The notes: a model not told the origin generated them from the letters alone. DNA of 64,000 nucleotides from Sutterella sp. (GCA_019418605.1 DYBN01000045.1:1-64000), one strand, 5' to 3'. Shown: positions 36,006-43,268, counted from the stretch's first letter. A program made the numbers and translations.

Positions 36006-36293
36006 CGAAAAAGGAAAAAAGAAGAAGCAAAGGCAGGCGCGCGCCTTCGGGCACTTTTCCGAAAGAAACATGCTGTTCAGAAGGTGCGGCGGCAGGTTGA
36101 GTACGCGGGCAACATCCTTCACCCGGTTCACAGGAATTTCTCCCTGCTTACACCAGTGAAAGACGGTCTGCCTGGTTACTCCGACCTTCTTGGCCAACCG
36201 GGAGCGTCTCGTGCGCACCGGTCCACCAACGGCCATGAGCGCCAAATCGATCCCTGACGGCTTGCCAGTTTGTAATTCGTGTTTTGTCACCAT
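35877..36293 (-). CDS. Cro-like HTH repressor with run-on C-terminus
   Basis: A 138-residue frame whose first 80 residues read as a small phage Cro/YdaS-type helix-turn-helix: RLAKKVGVTRQTVFHWCKQGEIPVNRVKDVARVLNLPPHLL. Such proteins normally end near residue 70-90. Here the frame continues through CLCFFFFPFSLVDP and 129 bases antisense to the tgt end, so the native 3' end seems to have been lost where the accessory DNA joins tgt. It is divergent from the CI-like gene at 36425 with a 131-base shared control region, the classic switch layout. Confidence 0.6.
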   Translation of the reverse strand: MVTKHELQTGKPSGIDLALMAVGGPVRTRRSRLAKKVGVTRQTVFHWCKQGEIPVNRVKDVARVLNLPPHLLNSMFLSEKCPKARACLCFFFFPFSLVDPAGTVFVKLASERLKVPGLKRLADFLHEVEIVVQVVDGI

Positions 36294-36424
36294 TGTTCGT
36301 CAGTGTAGCATATTTGACAAATGTTGTTTTACACACGAAAATACGGTATGACAAACTATTTTTTACTCGGATTCGCGTTGCTCCCGTAACAATCTTTTTT
36401 ACACTTGGCCAAAAGGAGCCAACT
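36294..36424. promoter_or_regulatory. Divergent operator region between Cro-like and CI-like genes
   Basis: AT-rich intergenic DNA with a perfect short dyad ATTTG-A-CAAAT (about 36309-36319) and repeated TACAC cores (as GTGTA near 36302, TTTTACACACG near 36330, TTTTTACACTTGG near 36400). These are candidate operators for the two phage-type regulators. The assignment rests on position and symmetry only. Confidence 0.4.
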
Positions 36425-37105
36425 ATGACGGGAAGCGTTATCAAAGACTTGATGAAACGGCATCAGCTGACGCAGGTGCAGCTGGCAAAAGACCTCGGGG
36501 TGACAAGACAAAGCATCGCAAGATGGCTGTCCGGGATGCCGATCGATGACAAGAATGTCAAAAAACTGGCTGAATACTTCGGAGTCTCGGAGCAAACAAT
36601 CCGCTATGGGGAGAAGTCCAGCAACGTTTTGGCCTACGACGAAGAGGACGCGCCGCCGGACGATGTCGTCATCATCAGGGAATACAAGCTGACGTTCGGG
36701 GCTCACTCTGGAGGCGTCGTGCCTGAGCCCGAATGGGTCGTTGACGAGGAAGGTGAGGATTTCTGGTACAAGCGCTCGTTCTTTCAACGTCGGCACCTCA
36801 ATCCAGATCGTTGCAAGCGAGCCACCGTGCATGGCGACAGCATGGAGCCATCGATCTGCGAGGGAGACAAGATCCTTTTTGTTGAGGAGATCGACCCTCG
36901 CCCCGGATGCGTGATCATCTCCGATGGACGCATTTACACGATCTCCGTTGACGGCCTGATGAAAGTCAAGAGACTCTCCAAGTCCAAGGACGGGATCGTC
37001 GTTCGTTCCGACAACCAGCTCTATCCTGCCGAGGTCTACTCAGGTGAGGACATCGACCGCATGCGCATCTACGGGAAGGTGATCGAGATCAGCAGAACGC
37101 TTTGA
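36425..37105 (+). CDS. Phage CI/LexA-like repressor with S24 peptidase domain
   Basis: A 226-residue regulator. Residues 1-65 form an HTH (LTQVQLAKDLGVTRQSIARWLSG) and residues 120-226 an S24/LexA-type domain. The catalytic Ser139 lies in HGDSMEPSI and the lysine in LMKVKRLS (Lys182). An obvious Ala-Gly cleavage bond is not seen in the linker (FGAHSGG is the nearest), so RecA-induced self-cleavage is uncertain. AAGGAG precedes the ATG. Base composition is lower in GC than the flanking core genes. It is probably the immunity or control gene of a prophage remnant or defence island. Confidence 0.85.
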   Translation: MTGSVIKDLMKRHQLTQVQLAKDLGVTRQSIARWLSGMPIDDKNVKKLAEYFGVSEQTIRYGEKSSNVLAYDEEDAPPDDVVIIREYKLTFGAHSGGVVPEPEWVVDEEGEDFWYKRSFFQRRHLNPDRCKRATVHGDSMEPSICEGDKILFVEEIDPRPGCVIISDGRIYTISVDGLMKVKRLSKSKDGIVVRSDNQLYPAEVYSGEDIDRMRIYGKVIEISRTL

Positions 37106-37152
37106 ATCAGATCAAGAGCGACCAACAACTCCAATAAAATGAAAGGATCAGC

Positions 37153-38046
37153 ATGGATCAAAAAGACATGAAGAGCTCAACCCCGATGTTGTTGGTTTAT
37201 GACGGACCGGCATTGGAAACCCACAAAATTCCTGTGGAGATTCTGGCCCAGTCTCTTACCGCGCTCAACCGGCTTGCGGAAGAAACCAACAAGATAATTT
37301 TCAACGACAAATCACGAGTATCCCTTTCTGTGACCACGTTCAAAAAGGGAAGCTTCGGAGTAGAGCTCGTCCTGGATTCTTCTATCTTTGAGGCTGTCGT
37401 CGATGCTTTGAGCGGGAAGACAGCAACCGCTGTAGCCAATGGCATTACCATCGTCTCTTGCCTGCTGGAGATTTTTGCCCTGAGGAAGTGGCTGTATGGA
37501 AGAGAAATTACGAAGGTAGAGCCAGTCCCGGGAAAAGACCAGAAGAAGATCTACGTCAACAACACCTCGATCGTCGTGAACAACACGACGTTTGTTGTCT
37601 ATCAAGCCCCAGCCGTTAAACGTGACTGCGTTGATTTTGTCAGCCCTCTGACCGCCGAGGGTATTTCATCCCTCAAGCTGTCTGACGCCAAGAATGTCTT
37701 TGAGCTAAATGAGAACGAAGTTGCCGGATTCCTCAAGGAACCAGACGAGCAACTTCTGACCGAGAACAATGTCAGCGTTCTTGTTCAAGTCGACTCGCCA
37801 AACTTCAAGCAGGATCGCAAGTGGCGAGTAACCTACAACGGTCAATCCATCATGGTCACAGTATCAGACGAAGACTTTCTTGCCAGAGTTGAACGTCACG
37901 AAGAAACCTTCGGCTCCGGAGACATTCTCAGCTGCGACATGACGATTAAGCAGATGCTCAAAGATGGCACCTTGTCCTCTTCATACGAGATCACAAAAGT
38001 CAAAGAGCACAAAGTTCCACCATATCAGAACGCCTTAGCCCTGTAG
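37153..38046 (+). CDS. Unknown 297-residue protein of the accessory island
   Basis: I do not recognise a characterised family with certainty. It starts with LLVYDGPALETHKIPVEILAQSLTALNRL, a pattern I recall from uncharacterised proteins near phage or mobile-element genes (memory, not a search). A hydrophobic stretch lies near residues 97-115 (GITIVSCLLEIFALRKWLYG). The rest is predicted soluble, with a VNNTSIVVNNTTFVVY strand-like repeat and a C-terminal KVKEHKVPPYQ. It follows the CI-like repressor by 47 bases on the same strand, so it may be co-regulated. The ATG has AAAGGATC upstream. Base composition is AT-richer than the core. Confidence 0.6.
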   Translation: MDQKDMKSSTPMLLVYDGPALETHKIPVEILAQSLTALNRLAEETNKIIFNDKSRVSLSVTTFKKGSFGVELVLDSSIFEAVVDALSGKTATAVANGITIVSCLLEIFALRKWLYGREITKVEPVPGKDQKKIYVNNTSIVVNNTTFVVYQAPAVKRDCVDFVSPLTAEGISSLKLSDAKNVFELNENEVAGFLKEPDEQLLTENNVSVLVQVDSPNFKQDRKWRVTYNGQSIMVTVSDEDFLARVERHEETFGSGDILSCDMTIKQMLKDGTLSSSYEITKVKEHKVPPYQNALAL

Positions 38047-38102
38047 TTGGCTGGGATTTCCTAGCAAAAAAGACCATGCTTCCCAAATGCCGGGACAGCA
38101 TT

Positions 38103-38157
38103 TTCTCACCGGTTGGGACGCCCGAGCAGAATTTACGATTCTCACAGATTGGGACAC
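38103..38157. repeat. Two 19-base direct repeats, IS21-type end
   Basis: TTCTCACCGGTTGGGACGC (38103-38121) and TTCTCACAGATTGGGACAC (38139-38157) are 36 bases apart. A third weaker copy of the core, CCGGGACAGC, is at 38090-38099. Multiple short repeats are usual at IS21-family ends, and an IstB fragment lies 50 bases to the right. Confidence 0.55.
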
Positions 38158-38205
38158 AAAATAATCATCTGATTAGAGATTGCGTGTATCTCTAATACTA
38201 CGATA

Positions 38206-38406
38206 TAGGCTTTCGTGCTGATCGTGTCGATACTTCCGGTGAAGAACTGGACGCAGTGGATGGGCGATCCAACAATTGCGGACTCGATTGTGGACAGGCT
38301 TGAATCGAAGGCCGAAAGGGTTGAACTTGCGGGTGAGTCGCTGCGCAAAAAGCTGTCGCAAGTCAACAAGGACAAGGCCGGAAAAAAGAACGCGGAGGAG
38401 GAATAA
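38206..38406 (+). pseudogene. IstB (IS21 family) C-terminal remnant
   Basis: The frame reading VSILPVKNWTQWMGDPTIADSIVDRLESKAERVELAGESLRKKL matches the C-terminus of the IS21 helper ATPase IstB (usual form SQLPV..W...GDPT.ADAI.DRL.....RI.L.GESMRK). Only about 60 residues remain. Everything from the left-end repeats to here, istA and most of istB, is deleted. Confidence 0.75.
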
Positions 38407-38703
38407 GAAGTTTTAGTTAGCTAACAAATCAAGACCTTTTGGAGCCGCGGTCGGCGGAAGATGCAGCCGCGGCGACTCCTCCGTGACGCAGAGGCTTGAA
38501 AACTGAAATCCGAATCCAAACCGAAGCACACGACTGCGGGAACTGAATACCAGGGCACGACTTTCCCACAGTTTCCGGCCTACGGCCCATTTAGTAGACT
38601 GAGCGGCCGGAAACTATGGAAAAGTCTGCGCCGTGCGCACCGAGACGCCGTCAGACTGTCACCTGCCGGGGCCATTGGAGCCCCTGCCGGCGCAACACCG
38701 TAG
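38407..38703. other. Intergenic DNA with a long imperfect inverted repeat
   Basis: No gene. A 10-base palindrome GTTAGCTAAC is near 38416-38425. The long inverted repeat at 38560-38625 is listed separately. Confidence 0.4.
38560..38625. repeat. 21-base inverted repeat with 24-base loop
   Basis: The left arm (38560-38580) begins ACTTTCCCACAG and ends TTTCCGGCC. The right arm (38605-38625) is its reverse complement with two mismatches, both compatible with G-U pairing on one strand. It could be a folded RNA element, an insertion-sequence end or a repeated extragenic palindrome. Confidence 0.6.
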
Positions 38704-39063
38704 ATCGGCGTCCCAATTCATGAGAACACCCCCGTCTCTAAGTGTGAGAAGCATGATCTGTTTTGGTGGGAGAATTCAATCAAGCCTTTCAGTTCATGCA
38801 AAACCGCCAAAACGGCCTACGATCCCGACAACGGCCTTCTTCTTGCCAGGAACGTTGACGCCCTCTTTGATGCGTTCATGATTTCCTTCGATGCAGAGTC
38901 GGGGGCTCTTGTGCGGTGTTCAGCGGTGGATGACGAGCTGCTGGCAAAGTTTGGCATCAGTCCGGAAAACACGTTTCTGCCGAAAGAGTATCGCACCGAG
39001 AGCCGTTGCAAATATTTGAGGTGGCACAACGCGGAGCTGGCCAGGCGCGACGGGCAAAGCTGA
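38704..39063 (+). pseudogene. HNH endonuclease C-terminal remnant
   Basis: The open frame includes SIKPFSSCKTAKTAYDPDNG then LLLARNVDALFDAFMISFD. This is the second half of an HNH restriction-type endonuclease (usual form HIKPF..C....DP.NGLLL..N.DALFD.G.ISF). The first catalytic His of HIKP reads as Ser, there is no start codon in a sensible place, and the N-terminal DNA-binding part is missing. ATG at 38878 is internal. It is likely a decayed defence gene. Confidence 0.6.
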
Positions 39064-39223
39064 GAGAGGCGGCTACTCGCAATCTCTGGCAGGGCAATCT
39101 TTGCGACGGCTCCCCGTTTTTTCGCGGTGATCCGGCACTTGCATGAAAAACAAGATGTCGGATCACTGCTGCAGACAGGAGCCCGCTTTGGTGAAACTAC
39201 TACGCGCGTGAGCGCGAGGCGGT

Positions 39224-40285
39224 TTATGAGTTGCGCGAGCGGCGGTCGCGCACGGCGCGCGCAAGTTCATTTAACACCTTCACGGTGTCCTCCCACCCGA
39301 TGCAGGCATCCGTCACGGACTGGCCGTAGACAAGGCCCTTTTCAAGATCGATCTTTTGGTTGCCTTCCACGAGGTTTGACTCGATCATCACGCCGATGAT
39401 GCGTTTGTCGCCGTTTGCCACCTGCTTGCAGATGTTTTCAACCACCGGGATCTGTTCCTTGAACTTCTTGTGCGAGTTCGAGTGCGAGGCGTCGATCATG
39501 ACGATTTCGCGATGCCCGTTGGCCTTGAGAATCTCGCAGGCCGCGTCGACGCTTTTGGCGTCGTAGTTGGGTTCCTTGCCGCCGCGCAGGATGATGTGGC
39601 AGTCCTCGTTGCCCGTCGTGGTGACGATGGCCGAGATGCCGCCCTTGGTGACAGAGAGAAACGAGTGCGAGTGCTCGGCCGCGGCAATGGCGTCGCAGGC
39701 GATCTTGACGTTGCCGTCGGTGCCGTTTTTAAAGCCCACGGGGCAGGAAAGGCCGCTTGCGAGCTGCCGGTGCACCTGGCTTTCCGTCGTTCTTGCGCCG
39801 ATGGCGCCCCAGCTCACCAAGTCCGCGATGTACTGCGGCGAAATCGTATCGAGATACTCCACCCCCGTGGGCAGCTCCATGTTGACGATGTCAAGGATGA
39901 GTTCGCGCGCCACGCGCAGGCCGTGATTGATGCGGCACGAGCCGTCCATGTCGGGGTCGTTGATGAGGCCCTTCCAGCCCACGGTCGTGCGGGGCTTTTC
40001 GAAGTACACGCGCATGATGACTTCGATGTCGCCGGCAAGCTTGCGGCGGATTTCCGCAAGGCGCGAGGCGTACTCGCGCGCGGCCTCCGGGTCGTGAATC
40101 GAGCAGGGGCCCACGATGACAAGCAGCCTGTCGTCGAGCCCGTGCAGGATGTTGTGCGCGGCCTCGCGGGCGCGGTGCACGGTTTGCGAGGCGACCTCCT
40201 CGCAGGGGAATTCGCGGATGAGGTGCGCCGGAGGCGTGAGTTCTCGAATTTCTTTGATTCGAAGGTCGTCGGTGTTAAGACGCAT
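39224..40285 (-). CDS. aroG: 3-deoxy-7-phosphoheptulonate (DAHP) synthase
   Basis: A 353-residue class I (AroF/G/H) enzyme, the entry step of aromatic synthesis, joining PEP and erythrose-4-P. Signatures: LLVIVGPCSIHDP, RVYFEKPRTTVGWKGLINDP, ARTTESQVHRQLASGLSCPVGFKNGTDG, IVMIDASHSNS, GVMIESNLVEG and SVTDACIGWEDT. AGGGAGA precedes the ATG. Upstream on the same strand is a Phe/Tyr-rich leader peptide and an intrinsic terminator, so expression is probably set by attenuation. I cannot tell whether feedback is by Phe, Tyr or Trp. Confidence 0.96.
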   Translation of the reverse strand: MRLNTDDLRIKEIRELTPPAHLIREFPCEEVASQTVHRAREAAHNILHGLDDRLLVIVGPCSIHDPEAAREYASRLAEIRRKLAGDIEVIMRVYFEKPRTTVGWKGLINDPDMDGSCRINHGLRVARELILDIVNMELPTGVEYLDTISPQYIADLVSWGAIGARTTESQVHRQLASGLSCPVGFKNGTDGNVKIACDAIAAAEHSHSFLSVTKGGISAIVTTTGNEDCHIILRGGKEPNYDAKSVDAACEILKANGHREIVMIDASHSNSHKKFKEQIPVVENICKQVANGDKRIIGVMIESNLVEGNQKIDLEKGLVYGQSVTDACIGWEDTVKVLNELARAVRDRRSRNS

Positions 40286-40370
40286 GATGTGTTGTCTCCC
40301 TTTTGACGTGTCAAATTTCAATCGATGCGGCACGCCTGATGACTTTTCGTCGCCTCCCGGGGCTTTGATA

Positions 40371-40403
40371 TAAAAAAACCGCCGGGGCTCAAGTCCTGGC
40401 GGT
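40371..40403 (-). terminator. Attenuator terminator in the aroG leader
   Basis: On the minus strand ACCGCCAGGAC and GCCCCGGCGGT form a hairpin (six G/C-rich pairs, then two more after an A/C mismatch) followed by seven T residues (40372-40378). It lies 87 bases before the aroG ATG and 33 bases after the leader-peptide stop. Confidence 0.85.
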
Positions 40404-40435
40404 CGGGTTCGTTGCTGTGCAGGTGCCGAGATGAA

Positions 40436-40516
40436 TCAGGCGCGCGCTCCGTCTCCTTCCGCCCGGGGGCAGAAATAAAAGGAGAAGAAATAAAATCGCG
40501 CACAAAGGCTCGGCAT
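40436..40516 (-). CDS. aroG leader peptide (Phe/Tyr attenuation peptide)
   Basis: A 26-codon frame beginning MPSLCARFYFFSFYFCPRAE. It holds five Phe and two Tyr within eight codons (FYFFSFYF), the hallmark of amino-acid attenuation leaders. The stop is 33 bases before the terminator hairpin ahead of aroG. GGCGG just after the control codons (complement of 40459-40463) is complementary to CCGCC of the terminator's 5' arm, a possible antiterminator. The ribosome site before its ATG is weak. It is too short for ordinary gene callers. Confidence 0.78.
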   Translation of the reverse strand: MPSLCARFYFFSFYFCPRAEGDGARA

Positions 40517-40592
40517 GATGCAAAAATCTCGGTTTTCGCGCTGCGAGGGCAAGCCTGTGAAATCATGCGGCTCGTGTCGCGGCACTTGGAGC

Positions 40593-40621
40593 ACTGTACC
40601 GATTCCGAAGGGCAAACGCAA
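40593..40621 (-). promoter_or_regulatory. Candidate aroG leader promoter
   Basis: TTGCGT (complement of 40616-40621), a 17-base spacer, and TACAGT (complement of 40593-40598), about 70 bases before the leader peptide start. Each box matches the sigma-70 consensus at four of six positions. Confidence 0.45.
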
Positions 40622-40669
40622 GTGCCGCGGCCCTGCCGCCCTTAATTTCTTCTTGGTCTTGCGGCCTGC

Positions 40670-41032
40670 ATGATCGTGTCCGAGGACAACGCCGGTCAGT
40701 ACTACCCGGACTATGCGCGCTGCCACCCGCTGTTTATTCAGGACATGCGCATCCTGAGCGACAGCACCGTTTCCCGTTTTCTTCCCAGCGTGACGCGTGA
40801 CCAGATCGCGGCCTTTTTCGACGCTTGGAATCGCAGGCAGGAGCATCGTCGGCGCATCTGCATCTCCTACGACTCGACCAACAAGAATTTTCAGGCCGGA
40901 GAGCTGGATCTAGTCGAGTTTGGCCATCCCAAGCAAATCGCAGCCGCGCTTGCGCAGGTTCGAGAAGAGTTGGTTGAGGAACAAGAAGGAGAAGAAGGCT
41001 ATGCCGAGACGCAAGTCGACTGCAGCGATTGA
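40670..41032 (+). pseudogene. IS4/IS1634-type transposase fragment
   Basis: The frame reads CISYDSTNKNFQAGELDLVEFGHPK, matching the first catalytic Asp block (SYDSTN.N.Q.G) of IS1634-like DDE transposases. It is preceded by FFDAWNRRQEHRRR. Just after the VEFGHPK block the frame turns into unrelated sequence, and the N-terminal part is missing. It is a truncated remnant. Confidence 0.65.
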
Positions 41033-41219
41033 TGTCCAGATCAACGCCCTTAAGAAGATCGCCTTGAGCAAGGCTCGTTGTGACCGACAGTGCCAGGAGT
41101 TGGCGCAGGAGATCGTCCATGTCCTGAAGAAGAGCGGAAAATCCTGCCGCGAGCTCATGACATTTCTGCATGCGCCTTACTACAATTGTACCGTATTAAT
41201 GTTTACAGCACGGAGATAG
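41001..41219 (+). CDS. Small hypothetical protein, probably a fragment (repeat copy 1)
   Basis: A 72-residue frame (MPRRKSTAAIDVQINALKKI onward) with GGAGAAGAAGG before the ATG. It is Lys/Arg-rich and helical, with a basic RKS start, LSKARCDRQCQELAQEIVH and KKSGKSCRELMTFL. The last 15 codons run into the promoter of the toxin-antitoxin pair, so its native 3' end appears lost. A diverged copy of its 3' half lies at 41840-41954, on the other side of the pair. No function can be assigned. Confidence 0.4.
   Translation: MPRRKSTAAIDVQINALKKIALSKARCDRQCQELAQEIVHVLKKSGKSCRELMTFLHAPYYNCTVLMFTARR
41181..41190. promoter_or_regulatory. Candidate operator of the toxin-antitoxin pair
   Basis: TACAATTGTA is a perfect 10-base palindrome 31 bases before the antitoxin start. 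RelB/DinJ-type antitoxins usually repress from such palindromes. Confidence 0.45.
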
Positions 41220-41220
41220 C

Positions 41221-41478
41221 ATGCCCTTAGCAACTATTCAGCTACGAGTCGATCAAGCCCTCCGCGATGAAGCACAAGTTGTCTGCAATCGTCTGGGAAT
41301 GGATCTCACAACAGCCATTCGCGTTTTTCTCAACCAACTCGTCGTGGAGAATGGCCTGCCGTTCCAGCCAAAGGCGGATCCTTTTTATTGCACGTCAAAT
41401 ATGCAGCATCTCAAGCGGTTGCATGATGATTATTTGGCAAACCGCAACATTGTCAGCCACGACTTGATTCAGGAGTAA
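41221..41478 (+). CDS. RelB/DinJ-family antitoxin
   Basis: An 85-residue antitoxin. The N-terminal ribbon-helix-helix is MPLATIQLRVDQALRDEAQV with LGMDLTTAIRVFLNQLV, the RelB/DinJ hallmark. The C-terminal half (residues 50-85) should wrap the toxin. GGAG precedes the ATG, and the toxin starts two bases after the stop. It likely represses its own promoter through the palindrome at 41181. Confidence 0.9.
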   Translation: MPLATIQLRVDQALRDEAQVVCNRLGMDLTTAIRVFLNQLVVENGLPFQPKADPFYCTSNMQHLKRLHDDYLANRNIVSHDLIQE

Positions 41479-41480
41479 GC

Positions 41481-41738
41481 ATGCAGCTGCGCTGGCATCT
41501 TGAAGGTTGGGCAGATTATGTTAGTTGGCAAGCGAACGACAAAAAGATACTTCGAAAAATCAATGGTCTGATTGAGGATACTCTTCACCATCCGGCGGAA
41601 GGCTTGGGAAAGCCGGAGCCGCTTAAGGATAACCTTGCGGGCTTCTGGAGTCGCCGAATCAATCAAGAGCACCGACTTGTCTATGCCTTTGATGAAGAAT
41701 CAGTGACGATTTTTCAGTGCCGCGGGCACTATGAGTGA
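41481..41738 (+). CDS. YoeB/Txe-family ribosome-dependent mRNA endonuclease toxin
   Basis: An 85-residue toxin. The YoeB pattern is WADYVSWQANDKKILRKINGLIED, GLGKPEPLKDNLAGFWSRRINQEHRLVYAF and the C-terminal CRGHYE. The expected catalytic Glu (KPEPLK), Arg (WSRRI) and His-Tyr (GHYE) are present, so it should be active. YoeB is normally paired with a YefM/Phd-type antitoxin; here the partner is RelB/DinJ-like. Confidence 0.92.
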   Translation: MQLRWHLEGWADYVSWQANDKKILRKINGLIEDTLHHPAEGLGKPEPLKDNLAGFWSRRINQEHRLVYAFDEESVTIFQCRGHYE

Positions 41739-42269
41739 CAATTCGCCTCCGACCGATCCAAGCGGCAGGAGGCGATCAAGAATGCGGTTTATTTTTTTGC
41801 GGCTGTCGGCTTGACGAAGAGGTTGATCCGATTCTTCCCGTGCCAGGAGTTGGCGCAGTTGCGCAGGAGCACAGGGACGAAATCCTGGCTCACAAGGTAT
41901 CCAAGCCCTGAATAAGAGCGGCAAATCCTACCGCGAGCTCATGACCTTTCTGCAGGTGCCTTGGACTGTGGGTGCAACTTTTATGGAAAGTTCAGGGCCG
42001 CAGCGAAAAGAGGCGCAGGCAAGTTCCGCCAAAAAGAGGAAAAGGACGCGCCCTATAATCACGTTCGTGCAAAACCGACCGGTTGGGAAGGTGCGGGAAA
42101 GACTGCTTGGGGAAAGGCTCGTTTAGAGAGTTCTTTGCCCTTGACTCTTTGCCTTTGCCTCGCGCTGCCGGTTGTTTGCGCGCGACGCTTTGCTTTCTCT
42201 TTTCGTTGTCTTTGCCCCAGACTCCTGGTTTTCTTTGCGGGCTGCAGCAACACTTCTTGACGCATTGCC
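41739..42269. other. Intergenic region with repeat copy 2
   Basis: 531 bases with no intact gene. Repeat copy 2 (41840-41857 and 41914-41954) matches 41090-41107 and 41130-41170. A perfect -10 box TATAAT is at 42054-42059 but no convincing -35 box precedes it. It may drive yheT with a long leader. Confidence 0.5.
41840..41954. repeat. Diverged duplicate flanking the toxin-antitoxin pair
   Basis: GTGCCAGGAGTTGGCGCA (41840-41857) equals 41090-41107 exactly. The 41-base segment at 41914-41954 equals 41130-41170 apart from three changes. The two copies enclose the antitoxin and toxin genes. Confidence 0.75.
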
Positions 42270-43268
42270 ATGCCAATCATTGCCTCGGACTATGTCGCCC
42301 CGAAGTGGCTGCCGGGCGCGCACCTGCAGACGGTGGTGCCCGCGCGGCTCTTTCCCCGCCCGCACGTGACGTATCGGCGCGAGCTCATCGACATGCCCGA
42401 CGGCGACTTCATGATCTTTGACTGGGCAGAGCCCGAGCCCGAGGCGCTCACGGCCCCCGTGATCGTGCACTTTCACGGCCTTGAGGGCGACTCGCACAGC
42501 CACTATGCCGAAGCGCTGATGCATCTGTGCGCGCAAAAAGGGTTTCGAGGCGTTGTGGCGCACTTTCGCGGCTGCGGGGGACTCGCCAACCGGCTGCCGC
42601 GCGCCTACTTTGCGGGCGACAGCGACGACTGCGAGTGGGCGCTCAAAACGGTGCATGCGCGCTATCAGGCCGCGCCGATTTATGCGGTGGGTGTGAGCCT
42701 CGGGGGCAACTACCTTGCCAAATACCTCGGGGACCGGGGCGCCAGAGCGGATTTTTTGACGGCGGCTGTTGCCGTGGGCGCGCCGCTTGACCTTGTGGCC
42801 GGAGCCGAGATCGCAAGCCGCGGGGCAAACAAGCTCTATGCGGAGATGTTTTTGCACACGCTCAAGCAAAAGGTGATCGAAAAGGCGCAGCGCTATCCCG
42901 ACCTCATTGACGAGAAAAAGGTGCGCGCCTGCCGCACGCTCGATGAGTTCGACGCGATCTACACGGCGCCGATGCATCACTTTGCAAGCGCCATGGACTA
43001 TTGGACGAAGTGCTCGGCCAAGCCCGTGCTCAAAAACGTGCGAGTGCCGCTTTTGCTGATCAACGCTAAAAACGATCCCTTTCAGCCCGTCTGGGCGCTG
43101 CCGGGGTTGGGAGACGTAAGCGACATGGTCTGGCTTGAGCAGCCCGAAGAAGGCGGGCACATCGGTTTTCCCCGCGGCAATCCGCCGGGGGACCTCGGGT
43201 GGTTGCCTGAGCGCATCCTGCGGTTTTTCTCGGCTTTTGCCCCGCGGGTGGACGCGGCCGCCGCCTGA
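42270..43268 (+). CDS. YheT-family alpha/beta hydrolase
   Basis: A 332-residue hydrolase of the YheT/ABHD1-3 group. It starts with the family-typical YVAPKWLPGAHLQTVVPARL. HFHGLEGDSHSHYAEAL is the oxyanion region, AVGVSLGGNYLAKYLGDRG holds the nucleophile Ser, LLINAKNDPF the acid Asp, and EEGGHIGF the His. The physiological substrate is unknown (esterase activity is expected). It stands at the right edge of the accessory region. Confidence 0.88.
   Translation: MPIIASDYVAPKWLPGAHLQTVVPARLFPRPHVTYRRELIDMPDGDFMIFDWAEPEPEALTAPVIVHFHGLEGDSHSHYAEALMHLCAQKGFRGVVAHFRGCGGLANRLPRAYFAGDSDDCEWALKTVHARYQAAPIYAVGVSLGGNYLAKYLGDRGARADFLTAAVAVGAPLDLVAGAEIASRGANKLYAEMFLHTLKQKVIEKAQRYPDLIDEKKVRACRTLDEFDAIYTAPMHHFASAMDYWTKCSAKPVLKNVRVPLLLINAKNDPFQPVWALPGLGDVSDMVWLEQPEEGGHIGFPRGNPPGDLGWLPERILRFFSAFAPRVDAAAA

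Noticed and set aside
39127..39166. GTGATCCG/CGGATCAC inverted repeat after aroG considered as its terminator
   Set aside because: On the minus strand it is followed by A-rich rather than T-rich sequence, and the loop is long.
36006..42269. Accessory interval considered as an intact prophage or integrative element
   Set aside because: No integrase, structural or replication genes and no attachment-site duplication at tgt were found. Only regulators and fragments remain.
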